Assembly (NCBI GenBank): GCA_963746255.1 | Contig: CAVVAJ010000007.1 | Coordinates: 1,116,001 to 1,180,000 of the forward strand | DNA: 64,000 nucleotides | DNA from: DAOVXM01 sp963746255 | GTDB lineage: Bacteria > Chloroflexota > Anaerolineae > Anaerolineales > UBA4823 | Reading direction: 5' to 3' | Shown here: in pieces, positions 37,382 through 45,700 of the stretch | Numbering within the stretch: the first letter of the stretch is position 1 | Layout: each line of letters begins with the position of its first letter | Position numbers and translations under genes: made by a program | The notes under the pieces: generated by a model | Told to the model about the DNA's origin: nothing | Seen by the model: only the letters and a program-made list of their open reading frames with translations | Database searches by the model: none

Positions 37382-38203
37382 TCAGCGCACGAAATATACC
37401 GTGAATGTTAGGAGAGCGAGGGTAACGCAGTATAGAGAGAAAATATACAGGGGATAATAGGTTAGAAACCTTAATAACCATCGGATTGATAAATAGCCTG
37501 TTACTGCCGCCGCGATAAACCCCGGTATGTAAACAGGTAATCGGGTTGCGAAATCTGGTATTGCGATCAAGTCCAGTGAGGCGATCAGACCGGCGGCAAG
37601 CATGACCGGGATGGACATAAAAAATGAAAAACGCGCCGCAGAAGGTCGATCAAAATTTCGGGTCATACCACCTGTGATTGTTGCCCCTGAACGAGACATG
37701 CCTGGAAATAGCGCCAAGATTTGGGATATCCCTATCCAAATTGCATCTATCCAATCCATTTTGTTTAGATTTCGGTTTCTCTTCCCAATTTTCTCTGCCA
37801 CTACTAATAATGCCGCTGTACCCAATAAGAAAAACGCGGTCACGAGCGGATTGTTAAATGCCGATTCAATCGGGTCCTTAAAAATTAGCCCTAAGATACT
37901 TGCTGGTATAGTAGCGATGATAATATACCAACCTAATCTTGCCTCAGGTGTAAGAAGAGGGTTTTTTGTCATCAATCCACGCCAGAAGGCTATAAATATC
38001 GCAAGTAAGTCTTCCCAGAAATAAGCGATTACGGCGATAAGGGTGGCTACCTGAACCAGCACGTCAAAAATGAATACATCGCTGGAGGGGACATCCCACC
38101 GCAGGAGAAACGGGAAGATTACAAGGTGTCCAGAGCTGGATACAGGTAGAAACTCAGTTAATCCTTGTAAGATACCAAGAATAATAGATTCGAAAATTGT
38201 CAT
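37382..38203 (-). CDS. uppP: Undecaprenyl-diphosphatase
   Basis: 273 aa integral membrane protein of the BacA/UppP family that recycles undecaprenyl pyrophosphate for cell envelope synthesis. Both signature loops are present: GLTEFLPVSSSGHLVI (residues ~14-29) and FPGMSRSGATI (~170). About eight hydrophobic segments. It lies 24 nt downstream of tgt on the same strand and is convergent with the S2P gene. Confidence 0.95.
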   Translation of the reverse strand: MTIFESIILGILQGLTEFLPVSSSGHLVIFPFLLRWDVPSSDVFIFDVLVQVATLIAVIAYFWEDLLAIFIAFWRGLMTKNPLLTPEARLGWYIIIATIPASILGLIFKDPIESAFNNPLVTAFFLLGTAALLVVAEKIGKRNRNLNKMDWIDAIWIGISQILALFPGMSRSGATITGGMTRNFDRPSAARFSFFMSIPVMLAAGLIASLDLIAIPDFATRLPVYIPGFIAAAVTGYLSIRWLLRFLTYYPLYIFSLYCVTLALLTFTVYFVR

Positions 38204-38227
38204 CGGTATCGAGTCAATCAGTATTCA

Positions 38228-39337
38228 TTAATTGGTCGGCAGATTGACATCCAGATGGAGACCTTGGATAAATTCCCAGACACTACCCGCAATAATTGCC
38301 GTTCTCATATCCTTAGCGAGTTTTATTAAGGTATGAAGGTTGTGCATACTCAGCAAAGTCGCCGAGAGCATTTCCCGTGTATTAATTAAGTGACGTAAAT
38401 AAGCGCGCGAGAAGTTCTGGCAGGTATAACAAGCACAATTCTCATCAATAGGCTGAGGGTCTTGCTTGTATGCTACATTTACTAAATTCAATCTGCCTCG
38501 CATGGTAATTGCCGCGTTATGACGGGCGAGTCTGGTTGGCAGAACACAGTCGAAGATATCAACGCCTCTAATAATCCCATTTACCAAGTCTTCGGGGGCA
38601 CCAACACCCATTAGATAACGTGGCTTGTTGTGGGGCAGGATTCCATTTACTACTTCCACCATGGCGTGTAGCTCTGCTTTGGTTTCACCGACGGAGAGTC
38701 CTCCAATGGCATTACCTGGAAAATTAAGTGAGGTAATGAACTCCGCAGATTGAGTGCGAAGCTCCGGGAATACACCGCCCTGAACGATGCCAAACAGAGC
38801 TTGGTCAGAGCGAGATTTTACTGCCAGACAGCGTTCTGCCCAATTGTGGGTTCTGTGCATAGCCATCTCAGCGTAACTGCGATCATATGGCGGCGAACAC
38901 TCATCAAAAGCCATGACAATATCCGCTCCCAAGTTCTCCTGAATCTCAATCGCTCTTTCGGGCGTGAAGCGGTGATCTGATCCATCAATATGACTCTTAA
39001 AAGTTACCCCATCATCATCGATCGTGCGCGCTTCCGCCAAAGAGAAAACTTGATAGCCTCCCGAGTCGGTGAGTAATGGTCTCTGCCAATTCATAAAATC
39101 ATGCAGGCCACCCAATTCAGAAACTACGCCATCACCTGGGCGCAGGTAAAGGTGATAGGTATTGGCAAGCACTAAAGATGTTTCAAGAGTGTCTAATTGT
39201 GCTGGCGTAATGGACTTGACCGTTGCATTGGTTCCCACGGGTGCGAACACGGGTGTATGGATAGGTCCATGGGGTGTATGGAAAATTCCAGCTCTGGCGG
39301 CCCCATCTTGGGCGATTAGTTCATAATGAAAATCCAT
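38228..39337 (-). CDS. tgt: tRNA-guanine transglycosylase
   Basis: 369 aa. Exchanges guanine-34 for preQ1 in queuosine-modified tRNAs. Signatures: TDSGGYQVFSLAEARTI, the catalytic Asp in DIFDCVLPTRLARHNAA (~255), and the zinc site CACYTCQNFSRAYLRHL (~305). GAGGG precedes the ATG. No other queuosine gene is nearby. Confidence 0.96.
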   Translation of the reverse strand: MDFHYELIAQDGAARAGIFHTPHGPIHTPVFAPVGTNATVKSITPAQLDTLETSLVLANTYHLYLRPGDGVVSELGGLHDFMNWQRPLLTDSGGYQVFSLAEARTIDDDGVTFKSHIDGSDHRFTPERAIEIQENLGADIVMAFDECSPPYDRSYAEMAMHRTHNWAERCLAVKSRSDQALFGIVQGGVFPELRTQSAEFITSLNFPGNAIGGLSVGETKAELHAMVEVVNGILPHNKPRYLMGVGAPEDLVNGIIRGVDIFDCVLPTRLARHNAAITMRGRLNLVNVAYKQDPQPIDENCACYTCQNFSRAYLRHLINTREMLSATLLSMHNLHTLIKLAKDMRTAIIAGSVWEFIQGLHLDVNLPTN

Positions 39338-39370
39338 GTTTTTATATCCCTCAGGATTACGAGCGAACAG

Positions 39371-39376
39371 ATTATA
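39371..39376 (-). promoter_or_regulatory. -10 box of tgt-uppP
   Basis: TATAAT on the minus strand, placing the start ~28 nt before the tgt ATG with an SD in between. Confidence 0.5.
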
Positions 39377-39478
39377 CTCGCAAAGGGAGATGTCTCTAAG
39401 GTAAACTGATATCGTTACTCAAAGTGGGGTCGCTCTTAAATCGGGAATTTGACTTTGCCAATGTTGTACCAAATGGGG

Positions 39479-39487
39479 TGATATAAT
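39479..39487 (+). promoter_or_regulatory. Extended -10 promoter of the aminotransferase gene
   Basis: TGA followed by TATAAT (39482-39487); predicted start 39494, which coincides with an in-frame TTG codon. Confidence 0.6.
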
Positions 39488-39532
39488 CCTAGGTTGCGAA
39501 AACTATACTTAGATTTGAGGGAGAATTTGAAC

Positions 39533-40867
39533 ATGCCAGTCATGAATTTACCAGGTCCGATAGCGCGTGCTATTGTCGAACGGGATGAACAGGTGATATC
39601 ACCTTCCTATCCGCGTGATTATCCATTCGTGATGGATAAAGGCAGAGGGGTTGAAGTTTGGGATGTGGATGGGAACCGATTTCTAGATTTTGCCGCAGGG
39701 ATTGCTGTCGTTTCGACTGGGCATAGTCACCCGAGAGTCGTCAAAGCTATCCAAGATCAGGCTGATAGATTCTTGCATATCTCCTCAGATTTCTATCATC
39801 CGTTATGGGTAGAGCTAGGCGAAAGATTGGACGAAATTGCACCGTTCACCGACGACGCAGTATCGTTCATGACGAATTCCGGTACCGAGAGTGTTGAAGG
39901 TGCTATTAAACTTGCCCGTCATCATACTGGTCGCAGTGTAATTATTGGCTTTTTGGGCGCATTCCATGGCCGCACGATGGGGGCTGTCACACTCACGGCG
40001 AGTAAACCAATTTATCACCAGGGCTTCTTCCCTTTGATGAATGGTGTTTTACATGCTCCATATCCTGATCCATATCGGCCAATCCTTGAAACGGCTCCGG
40101 GAGAAGATTATGGGGAGGCAGTGGTGCGCTATATCGAAGAACAACTACTAGGCCACCTTGTTCCACCAGAAGAGGTAGCAGGGATCATCGTTGAGCCGAT
40201 CCAGGGTGAAGGTGGATATATTGTTCCTCCCCCCGGTTTTTTCCCAGCCCTCCGTAATTTATGTGACCGATATGGGATCCTCCTGATCGCTGATGAAGTG
40301 CAGTCGGGAATGGGAAGAACTGGGAAATGGTGGGCTATTGAACATTTTGGAGTAGAACCAGACATAGTCTGCGCTGCGAAAGGCATCGCTTCAGGAATAC
40401 CTCTTGGGGCAGTCATCGCCAAAAAGGAAATTATGTCTTGGCCAAGAGGAGCCCATGGGAATACATACGGTGGTAATCCTATTGCCTGCGCGGCTTCATT
40501 AGCAACCATTGATCTTATTGAGGAAGAATTTCTAGCTAATGCTCGTGACGCTGGTGAATACCTGCTTGATGCGCTCACTGAAATCCAGTCTCGTCATTCA
40601 AGAACTATCGGAGAAACGCGCGGAGTTGGTTTAATGGTGGGAGTAGAATTCGTCAAAGATCTAGTCACCAAAGAGCCGAATGAAAGATTAAGAGATAAGG
40701 TAATCCATGAAACATTTCGTCGTGGTTTGCTAATGCTAGGGTGCGGAAAAAGTGTGATTAGGTTCTCCCCACCACTTAGCGTTACGCGTGCAGAAATTGA
40801 TGAGGGCTTAAATATATTTGAAGAGAGCTTGACATTATGCGAGAGAGAGGTTCCGGTTGCTGCCTGA
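39533..40867 (+). CDS. Class III PLP aminotransferase (4-aminobutyrate / acetylornithine type)
   Basis: 444 aa from ATG 39533, which has GAGGGAG 9 nt upstream. PLP fold type I class III: VDGNRFLDFAAGIAVVSTGH, TNSGTESVEGAIKLARHHTG, the LLIADEVQSGMGRTGKWWAI loop with the PLP-binding Asp, and the Schiff-base Lys in DIVCAAKGIASGIPLGA (~285). It resembles 4-aminobutyrate and related omega-aminotransferases of thermophiles more than ArgD; substrate not certain. TTG 39494 is an alternative, leaderless start. Confidence 0.88.
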   Translation: MPVMNLPGPIARAIVERDEQVISPSYPRDYPFVMDKGRGVEVWDVDGNRFLDFAAGIAVVSTGHSHPRVVKAIQDQADRFLHISSDFYHPLWVELGERLDEIAPFTDDAVSFMTNSGTESVEGAIKLARHHTGRSVIIGFLGAFHGRTMGAVTLTASKPIYHQGFFPLMNGVLHAPYPDPYRPILETAPGEDYGEAVVRYIEEQLLGHLVPPEEVAGIIVEPIQGEGGYIVPPPGFFPALRNLCDRYGILLIADEVQSGMGRTGKWWAIEHFGVEPDIVCAAKGIASGIPLGAVIAKKEIMSWPRGAHGNTYGGNPIACAASLATIDLIEEEFLANARDAGEYLLDALTEIQSRHSRTIGETRGVGLMVGVEFVKDLVTKEPNERLRDKVIHETFRRGLLMLGCGKSVIRFSPPLSVTRAEIDEGLNIFEESLTLCEREVPVAA

Positions 40868-42407
40868 TTTTCGCGTCCGGCAACGCGATTACCTGCTGGA
40901 AATATCACGCGCGATCACTCAAGAGTTAAATCTTGATAAGTTGCTAGCGCGAATTCTACAGTTGACAGCAGAGATGTTAGCTGGACAAGCCGGACTATTC
41001 GCTTTTCGAGAACCTCAAGGTGGTTGGACGTTAGCTGCTTCTCATGGGATTCCACCCACTTTTCTGCGCTATTTGGATCCATTGCTGGCAGAAGTCCCCG
41101 ACCATGAGGATCCAGCCCGTTTTGAGCTGCCCGAAATCAATCGTCTGCTGCAACATGTGACCCGCTCTGCCAGCATGGGTTTGTTGACTGGGGTTGGATT
41201 GCCTTTGATTGCTCGCGAACGAGTCATTGGCGTGATATTTATATTTCGGAATTACCGCGGTGGTTTCTCTTCTAATGACCGTGCTTTATTACAGAGTTTC
41301 GCTGATCAAGCCGCAATCGCTGTCCAGAACGCTCGCCTGTATACTCAGGTCAGCCAAGAAAAACAGCGTATGGATGCATTGCTAGACTCTGCTGCAGATG
41401 GGATCTTAATATTAAATCCGGATCACATAATAGAACGATGCAACCCAGCCTTTTCACGGATGGTTGGTAAACCGATGGAGTATATTCGTAGTAAGGTGCA
41501 TGAAGAAATACTCACTTTGAGGAAGCAGAAGGACGGGGCATCATTGGAGAATGCTGAAGCAGATGGGTGGCCCCTTACACCAAACGCAACGCTTTATGTA
41601 GAAGGTGACCTACAACGGCCAGATGGGGTGAAATTACCAGTAGGAATCACCTACGCGCCTCTCGTCAGCTCAGAGGGGAATCTCGTAAATATTGTCGCAA
41701 CTGTCCGCGATATTACCCGCTTCCGAGAAGCAGAGGAGTTGAAGAGTACATTTATCTCGGTTATCAGCCACGAACTGAAAACCCCCGTGGCTCTGATTAA
41801 AGGGTACGTTAGTACCCTGCGAAGAGAAGATGCTAAATGGGATCGCAAGATAGTCCAGGATTCACTTGAGGTCATTGAAGAAGAGGCAGATCGGCTAACC
41901 CAATTAATTGATAATTTGCTTGATGCCTCGCGCTTACAAGCTGGTGGATTGTCAATCAATCAATCTGATGTCGCCTTGGATTTACTCGCAAGCCGCATAT
42001 CGGAGAGATTCCGTACTCAAACTGATATACATTCGATTATCGTTGACTTCCCAAATGATTTTCCTGTTATCCTAGCCGATGAAGATAGAATCTCCCAGGT
42101 TCTTTCTAACCTTATCTCAAATGGTATCAAGTATTCCCGGAAGGGAGGCGAGATAAAGATTCAAGGCCGTGTTCTCCCTTCACAGGTTGTGGTCTGTATT
42201 AGTGATCAAGGTCCAGGAATAGCGCCGGGCGATATTCCCTATATATTTGACAGGTTTTACCGTGCAGATGATGCATCTCGCACAACCAAAGGAGCAGGAT
42301 TGGGATTGTACTTATCAAAGTCCGTCGTTGAAGCTCATGGAGGGAAAATATGGGCTGATCCTAAACCTGGTGACGGGGCGCGAATCTGTTTTTCTCTACC
42401 ACGGTAA
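40857..42407 (+). CDS. GAF-PAS histidine kinase
   Basis: 516 aa, no transmembrane helix. GAF domain at ~15-165, PAS domain at ~170-290 (MDALLDSAADGILILNPDHI), HisKA (ISHELKTPVALIKGY, His ~304) and HATPase (NGIKYSRKG, DQGPGIAPGDIPYIFDRFY, GAGLGLYLSKSVVEAHGG). It starts at TTG 40857 inside the end of the aminotransferase gene, with GAGAGG upstream. No response regulator is adjacent. Close in design to the GAF kinase at 9705. Confidence 0.92.
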   Translation: MLPDFRVRQRDYLLEISRAITQELNLDKLLARILQLTAEMLAGQAGLFAFREPQGGWTLAASHGIPPTFLRYLDPLLAEVPDHEDPARFELPEINRLLQHVTRSASMGLLTGVGLPLIARERVIGVIFIFRNYRGGFSSNDRALLQSFADQAAIAVQNARLYTQVSQEKQRMDALLDSAADGILILNPDHIIERCNPAFSRMVGKPMEYIRSKVHEEILTLRKQKDGASLENAEADGWPLTPNATLYVEGDLQRPDGVKLPVGITYAPLVSSEGNLVNIVATVRDITRFREAEELKSTFISVISHELKTPVALIKGYVSTLRREDAKWDRKIVQDSLEVIEEEADRLTQLIDNLLDASRLQAGGLSINQSDVALDLLASRISERFRTQTDIHSIIVDFPNDFPVILADEDRISQVLSNLISNGIKYSRKGGEIKIQGRVLPSQVVVCISDQGPGIAPGDIPYIFDRFYRADDASRTTKGAGLGLYLSKSVVEAHGGKIWADPKPGDGARICFSLPR

Positions 42408-42439
42408 TAACGTACAAATTTTTCATCAGCTGTTATTAC
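42404..42439 (+). repeat. Inverted repeat across the end of the GAF-PAS kinase gene
   Basis: GTAATAAC (42404-42411) and GTTATTAC (42432-42439) form an 8-bp dyad with a 20-nt loop, overlapping the kinase stop codon and preceding the next gene. Not followed by a T-run. Confidence 0.45.
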
Positions 42440-42469
42440 GTAATTAAGACTGTTTATTAGGAGAGATTT

Positions 42470-43813
42470 ATGCCGAAAACCCAAGTTAGCTGTCCAAATT
42501 GCCGACAACCAGTCATTGCAGAAATACAACAGCTTTTTGATGGCGGTGAAGATCATAGAGCAAAGCAAATGCTGTTATCTGGGATGTATAACATTGTTCA
42601 ATGCTCAAACTGTGGATATCAAGGCAATCTGGCTACTCCGATTGTTTACCATGACCCAGATAAAGAATTGTTGCTGACGTTTGTGCCACCTGGGATTGGC
42701 CTGCCAAGAGACAAACAGGAAAAGCTTATTGGTTCATTGATCAATCAAGCAATCAACCGCTTGCCCCAAGAGAAGCGCAAGGCTTATATCTTACAACCAC
42801 AATCGACTCTGACTATGCAGGGCTTGGTAGAGAGGATCTTGGAAGCTGATGGCATTACGAAAGAAATGATCGCAGCCCAAGAGAAACGACTACAGCTTAT
42901 TCAAAGATTATTAACTGCCTCGGAGGATAGTCGGATAGAGATCGCGAAAACAGAAGAAGAGCTCATTGACGCAGAATTCTATGGTCTCCTAAGCCGCTTG
43001 TACGAGACAGCTGCTTTATCAGGTGATCAAGATGGTGCCCAACAAATAGCAGATTTGCAGAAATCCATCATGCCAGTGACTGATTATGGAAAAGAATTAC
43101 TAGCTCAAAACGAGGAAGTTGAAGCAGCAATCAAGTCATTACAGGATGCTGGTGATACGCTTACTAGGGAAAAATTACTAGATTTAGTAACTAACGCCCC
43201 AAGTGACACCCGTTTGCAGGTAATAGTCAGCTTAGCACGCCCGGGTATGGATTACGAGTTTTTCCAGCTGTTGAGCCAGAGAATTGACCGCGCTCGCGCT
43301 GACGGACGAGTGAGATTGATCGAATTGCGTGAGCAATTGTTAGAGATGACACAAGCGATTGATCGACAAGCGGAAGAAAGACAAATATTGGCGAAGAAAT
43401 TGCTAAACACAATCATAAGTTCACCTAATATTGAAGAAGCATTACGCGAAAACTTACCAGTTGTCGATGAGTTCTTCATACGAGAGGTTAAATCGGTCAT
43501 GGCAGAAGCCCGGAAGTCTGGAAATTTGGAACAGCTAGCTGCGCTGCAGAAGATAACTGAAGTTATTGAAAAGGCGAGTGCCCCGCCTCCTGAAATTCAT
43601 TTTATTGAACAGCTTATCCAAGCAGAAGATGTATCTCAAAGGGATCAAATCATCCAAGATAATAAGGAAAAAATCACCCCAGAGTTCTTGGGGATATTTG
43701 CCAACCTGCTAGCTCAAATTGAGAATAATGAAGACCAGGAGTTGAAGAGACAAGTTTCTGATGTATATGATCAGGTTCTACGTTTCTCTATGCTGGCAAA
43801 TCTAGGATCATAA
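42470..43813 (+). CDS. CpXC-domain protein
   Basis: 447 aa. The N-terminal ~125 residues are a CpXC domain with two Cys pairs (CPNC at 8-11, CSNC at ~46-49), probably zinc binding. The remaining ~300 residues are predicted long helices rich in Glu, Gln, Lys (coiled-coil-like), for example ILEADGITKEMIAAQEKRLQ. Function of the family is unknown. AGGAGAG precedes the ATG. Confidence 0.82.
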   Translation: MPKTQVSCPNCRQPVIAEIQQLFDGGEDHRAKQMLLSGMYNIVQCSNCGYQGNLATPIVYHDPDKELLLTFVPPGIGLPRDKQEKLIGSLINQAINRLPQEKRKAYILQPQSTLTMQGLVERILEADGITKEMIAAQEKRLQLIQRLLTASEDSRIEIAKTEEELIDAEFYGLLSRLYETAALSGDQDGAQQIADLQKSIMPVTDYGKELLAQNEEVEAAIKSLQDAGDTLTREKLLDLVTNAPSDTRLQVIVSLARPGMDYEFFQLLSQRIDRARADGRVRLIELREQLLEMTQAIDRQAEERQILAKKLLNTIISSPNIEEALRENLPVVDEFFIREVKSVMAEARKSGNLEQLAALQKITEVIEKASAPPPEIHFIEQLIQAEDVSQRDQIIQDNKEKITPEFLGIFANLLAQIENNEDQELKRQVSDVYDQVLRFSMLANLGS

Positions 43814-43870
43814 TACGCAATTTGTAGACAGGACAAATGAATTGGTATATCGGGATTGGTTGGATAATAA

Positions 43871-44542
43871 TTATTCAATCAGAGGATTGTCCAGTCTCAA
43901 CCCATGACCTCTAATTGTTACTATGAAGGAATGATCAGACTGAGATTCTCTTAGACGATCTCGCAATCGCCGAACCAGAGCATCCAAAGCTTGGTCCGAA
44001 ATCATTAACGCCTGTTCTTCTCCCCAGACATTAATAATTAGGTCTTTCCGTGAGACTACACGCTCCTGGTGTTCATACAGCAATTCTAGTAAAATAAACT
44101 GAGAGACAGAAAGGGGCGGTAGAATCTCTTGGGTTCCTATCCAAACTCGCCGTGAGCGCTTTTCTAGCCTCAGCAAGCGATTTTCTTGGGGAAGTATTTC
44201 GAAATCATATGAATCTAAGGGGAGGGTAGCATCGGAGCTGAGGAAGAGAAACTGTTGTATGAGAGCTATTTGTAGTGTGTCTCCATCCTGCATCGAAACC
44301 GTGTTCTGGACTCTTTTTCCGTTTAAATGCAACCCGTTTTTACTGTCTAAATCCTCTACAATGACGCCGTTGGAAGTGGGAATTAAAATAGCGTGTCGTC
44401 TAGATACTTGCCGGTTGGGAATTACTATATCGCATGTTGGTTCACGACCGATATATAATTTATGTTTAATGACCCAACGCTGCCCATCGAGAGGTCCGGT
44501 TTGAGCGACTAGTAATGGAGCATCCTCGCTCAGTTTCTGCAT
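43871..44542 (-). CDS. FHA-domain protein with an OmpR-type winged-helix domain
   Basis: 223 aa. Residues ~15-105 form an FHA phosphothreonine-binding domain (YIGREPTCDIVIPNRQVSRR, then EDLDSKNGLHLNGKRV). Residues ~125-220 form a Trans_reg_C winged helix (LSVSQFILLELLYEHQERVV ... NVWGEEQALMISDQALDALV). An FHA module in place of a receiver suggests a DNA-binding regulator controlled by Ser/Thr phosphorylation. It is divergent from a Ser/Thr kinase gene across 106 bp. GAGGAGAT precedes the ATG. Confidence 0.9.
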   Translation of the reverse strand: MQKLSEDAPLLVAQTGPLDGQRWVIKHKLYIGREPTCDIVIPNRQVSRRHAILIPTSNGVIVEDLDSKNGLHLNGKRVQNTVSMQDGDTLQIALIQQFLFLSSDATLPLDSYDFEILPQENRLLRLEKRSRRVWIGTQEILPPLSVSQFILLELLYEHQERVVSRKDLIINVWGEEQALMISDQALDALVRRLRDRLRESQSDHSFIVTIRGHGLRLDNPLIE

Positions 44543-44608
44543 CTTTATCTCCTCGAGAGTATAATATCATAAAGTGAAGTAATTTATAAGTATCTACGAT
44601 TCTCAAGG

Positions 44609-44638
44609 TTGACAACGCCGCGGTCACCGATGTGAATA
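44609..44638 (+). promoter_or_regulatory. Possible promoter of the Ser/Thr kinase gene
   Basis: Perfect TTGACA at 44609-44614; a weak -10 (TGAATA, 44633-44638) at 18 bp. The implied start lies within a few nt of the ATG at 44649, so the mRNA may be leaderless. Confidence 0.45.
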
Positions 44639-44648
44639 TCTGTTTATT

Positions 44649-45638
44649 ATGCCAATACCACTAAGAACAGGAGAAGTCCTTCGGGAACGCTATAAAATAA
44701 AAAGAATTGTCGGTCAAGGTGGAATGGGGAGCATCTATCTGGCGGATGATTTACGTCTTGATGGTCGCTTGTGTGCCTTAAAAGAAGTCAACCATGACCG
44801 CTCAATGCCGGAGGAGATGTTGGAGCAGTCGCGAGCCCAATTTCTACGCGAAGCGACTGTTTTAGCCAGGCTTGATCACCCAAATCTGCCCAAAGTATCG
44901 GATTATTTCTCGATCGATGATCGCGATTATCTGGTTATGGATTTCATTCCCGGAAAAGATTTGCGAACATTGATGGTCGAGGCTCGCCAGAAAGATACAT
45001 TTCTTTCTGAAAGAGAGATATTAAGTTGGGCTAACCAGCTAGCTGATGCGTTAGACTATATGCACAGTCAAGACCCTCCGATACTACACCGCGATATCAA
45101 ACCCGGAAATCTTAAAATCACACCAACAGGATTATTGAAGTTGGTCGATTTCGGATTGGTTAAAATACTCGCTTCGGAAGAAATGACAATCACTATCTTA
45201 CAAGGGCGCGGGACTGCCTTATACACGCCACTAGAGCAATATGGTGGGGATAGCGGGCATACAGATGCCCGCAGCGACATTTATGCATTCGGGGCAACTC
45301 TATACCATTTATTAACTAGCCAGCGGCCAGTTGAAGCGAGAGAATTGTTTTTACATCCAAATGCACTTATTCCCCCACGACAGTTGAACCCAGATATTAG
45401 TGTCCGCACAGAAAGAGCTATTCTATCGGCGATGAGCTTGCATCCAGAAAATCGGCCTCCGGATATTCCGACCTTTAAAAAAGCATTATTGGGTGATTGG
45501 AATCCGGCTACCAAGCCCCGCGCGCAATTACCTGCACCGTCACTAGCTGATTTAGTATCCAGCCCTTCTGAGCTAACTTTGATATTAGTTTCCGTTGGGA
45601 TGGTTATGTTGAGTCTTGTGCTAACTCTACTGTACTAA
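44649..45638 (+). CDS. Membrane-anchored serine/threonine protein kinase
   Basis: 329 aa Hanks-type kinase: Gly loop VGQGGMGSIYLADD, ATP Lys in LCALKEV, catalytic loop HRDIKPGNLKI (~143), DFGLVK, and the activation segment GTALYTPLEQYGG. A short Pro-rich linker leads to one C-terminal transmembrane helix (LTLILVSVGMVMLSLVLTLL) with no extracellular domain. The divergent neighbour encodes an FHA-winged-helix protein, a natural substrate or reader. Confidence 0.94.
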   Translation: MPIPLRTGEVLRERYKIKRIVGQGGMGSIYLADDLRLDGRLCALKEVNHDRSMPEEMLEQSRAQFLREATVLARLDHPNLPKVSDYFSIDDRDYLVMDFIPGKDLRTLMVEARQKDTFLSEREILSWANQLADALDYMHSQDPPILHRDIKPGNLKITPTGLLKLVDFGLVKILASEEMTITILQGRGTALYTPLEQYGGDSGHTDARSDIYAFGATLYHLLTSQRPVEARELFLHPNALIPPRQLNPDISVRTERAILSAMSLHPENRPPDIPTFKKALLGDWNPATKPRAQLPAPSLADLVSSPSELTLILVSVGMVMLSLVLTLLY

Positions 45639-45700
45639 TCCTCTTTCCTCCGGCTAACCCACGAACTTGTACTTCCTTTGGAGCATCTTAATTCGATTTA

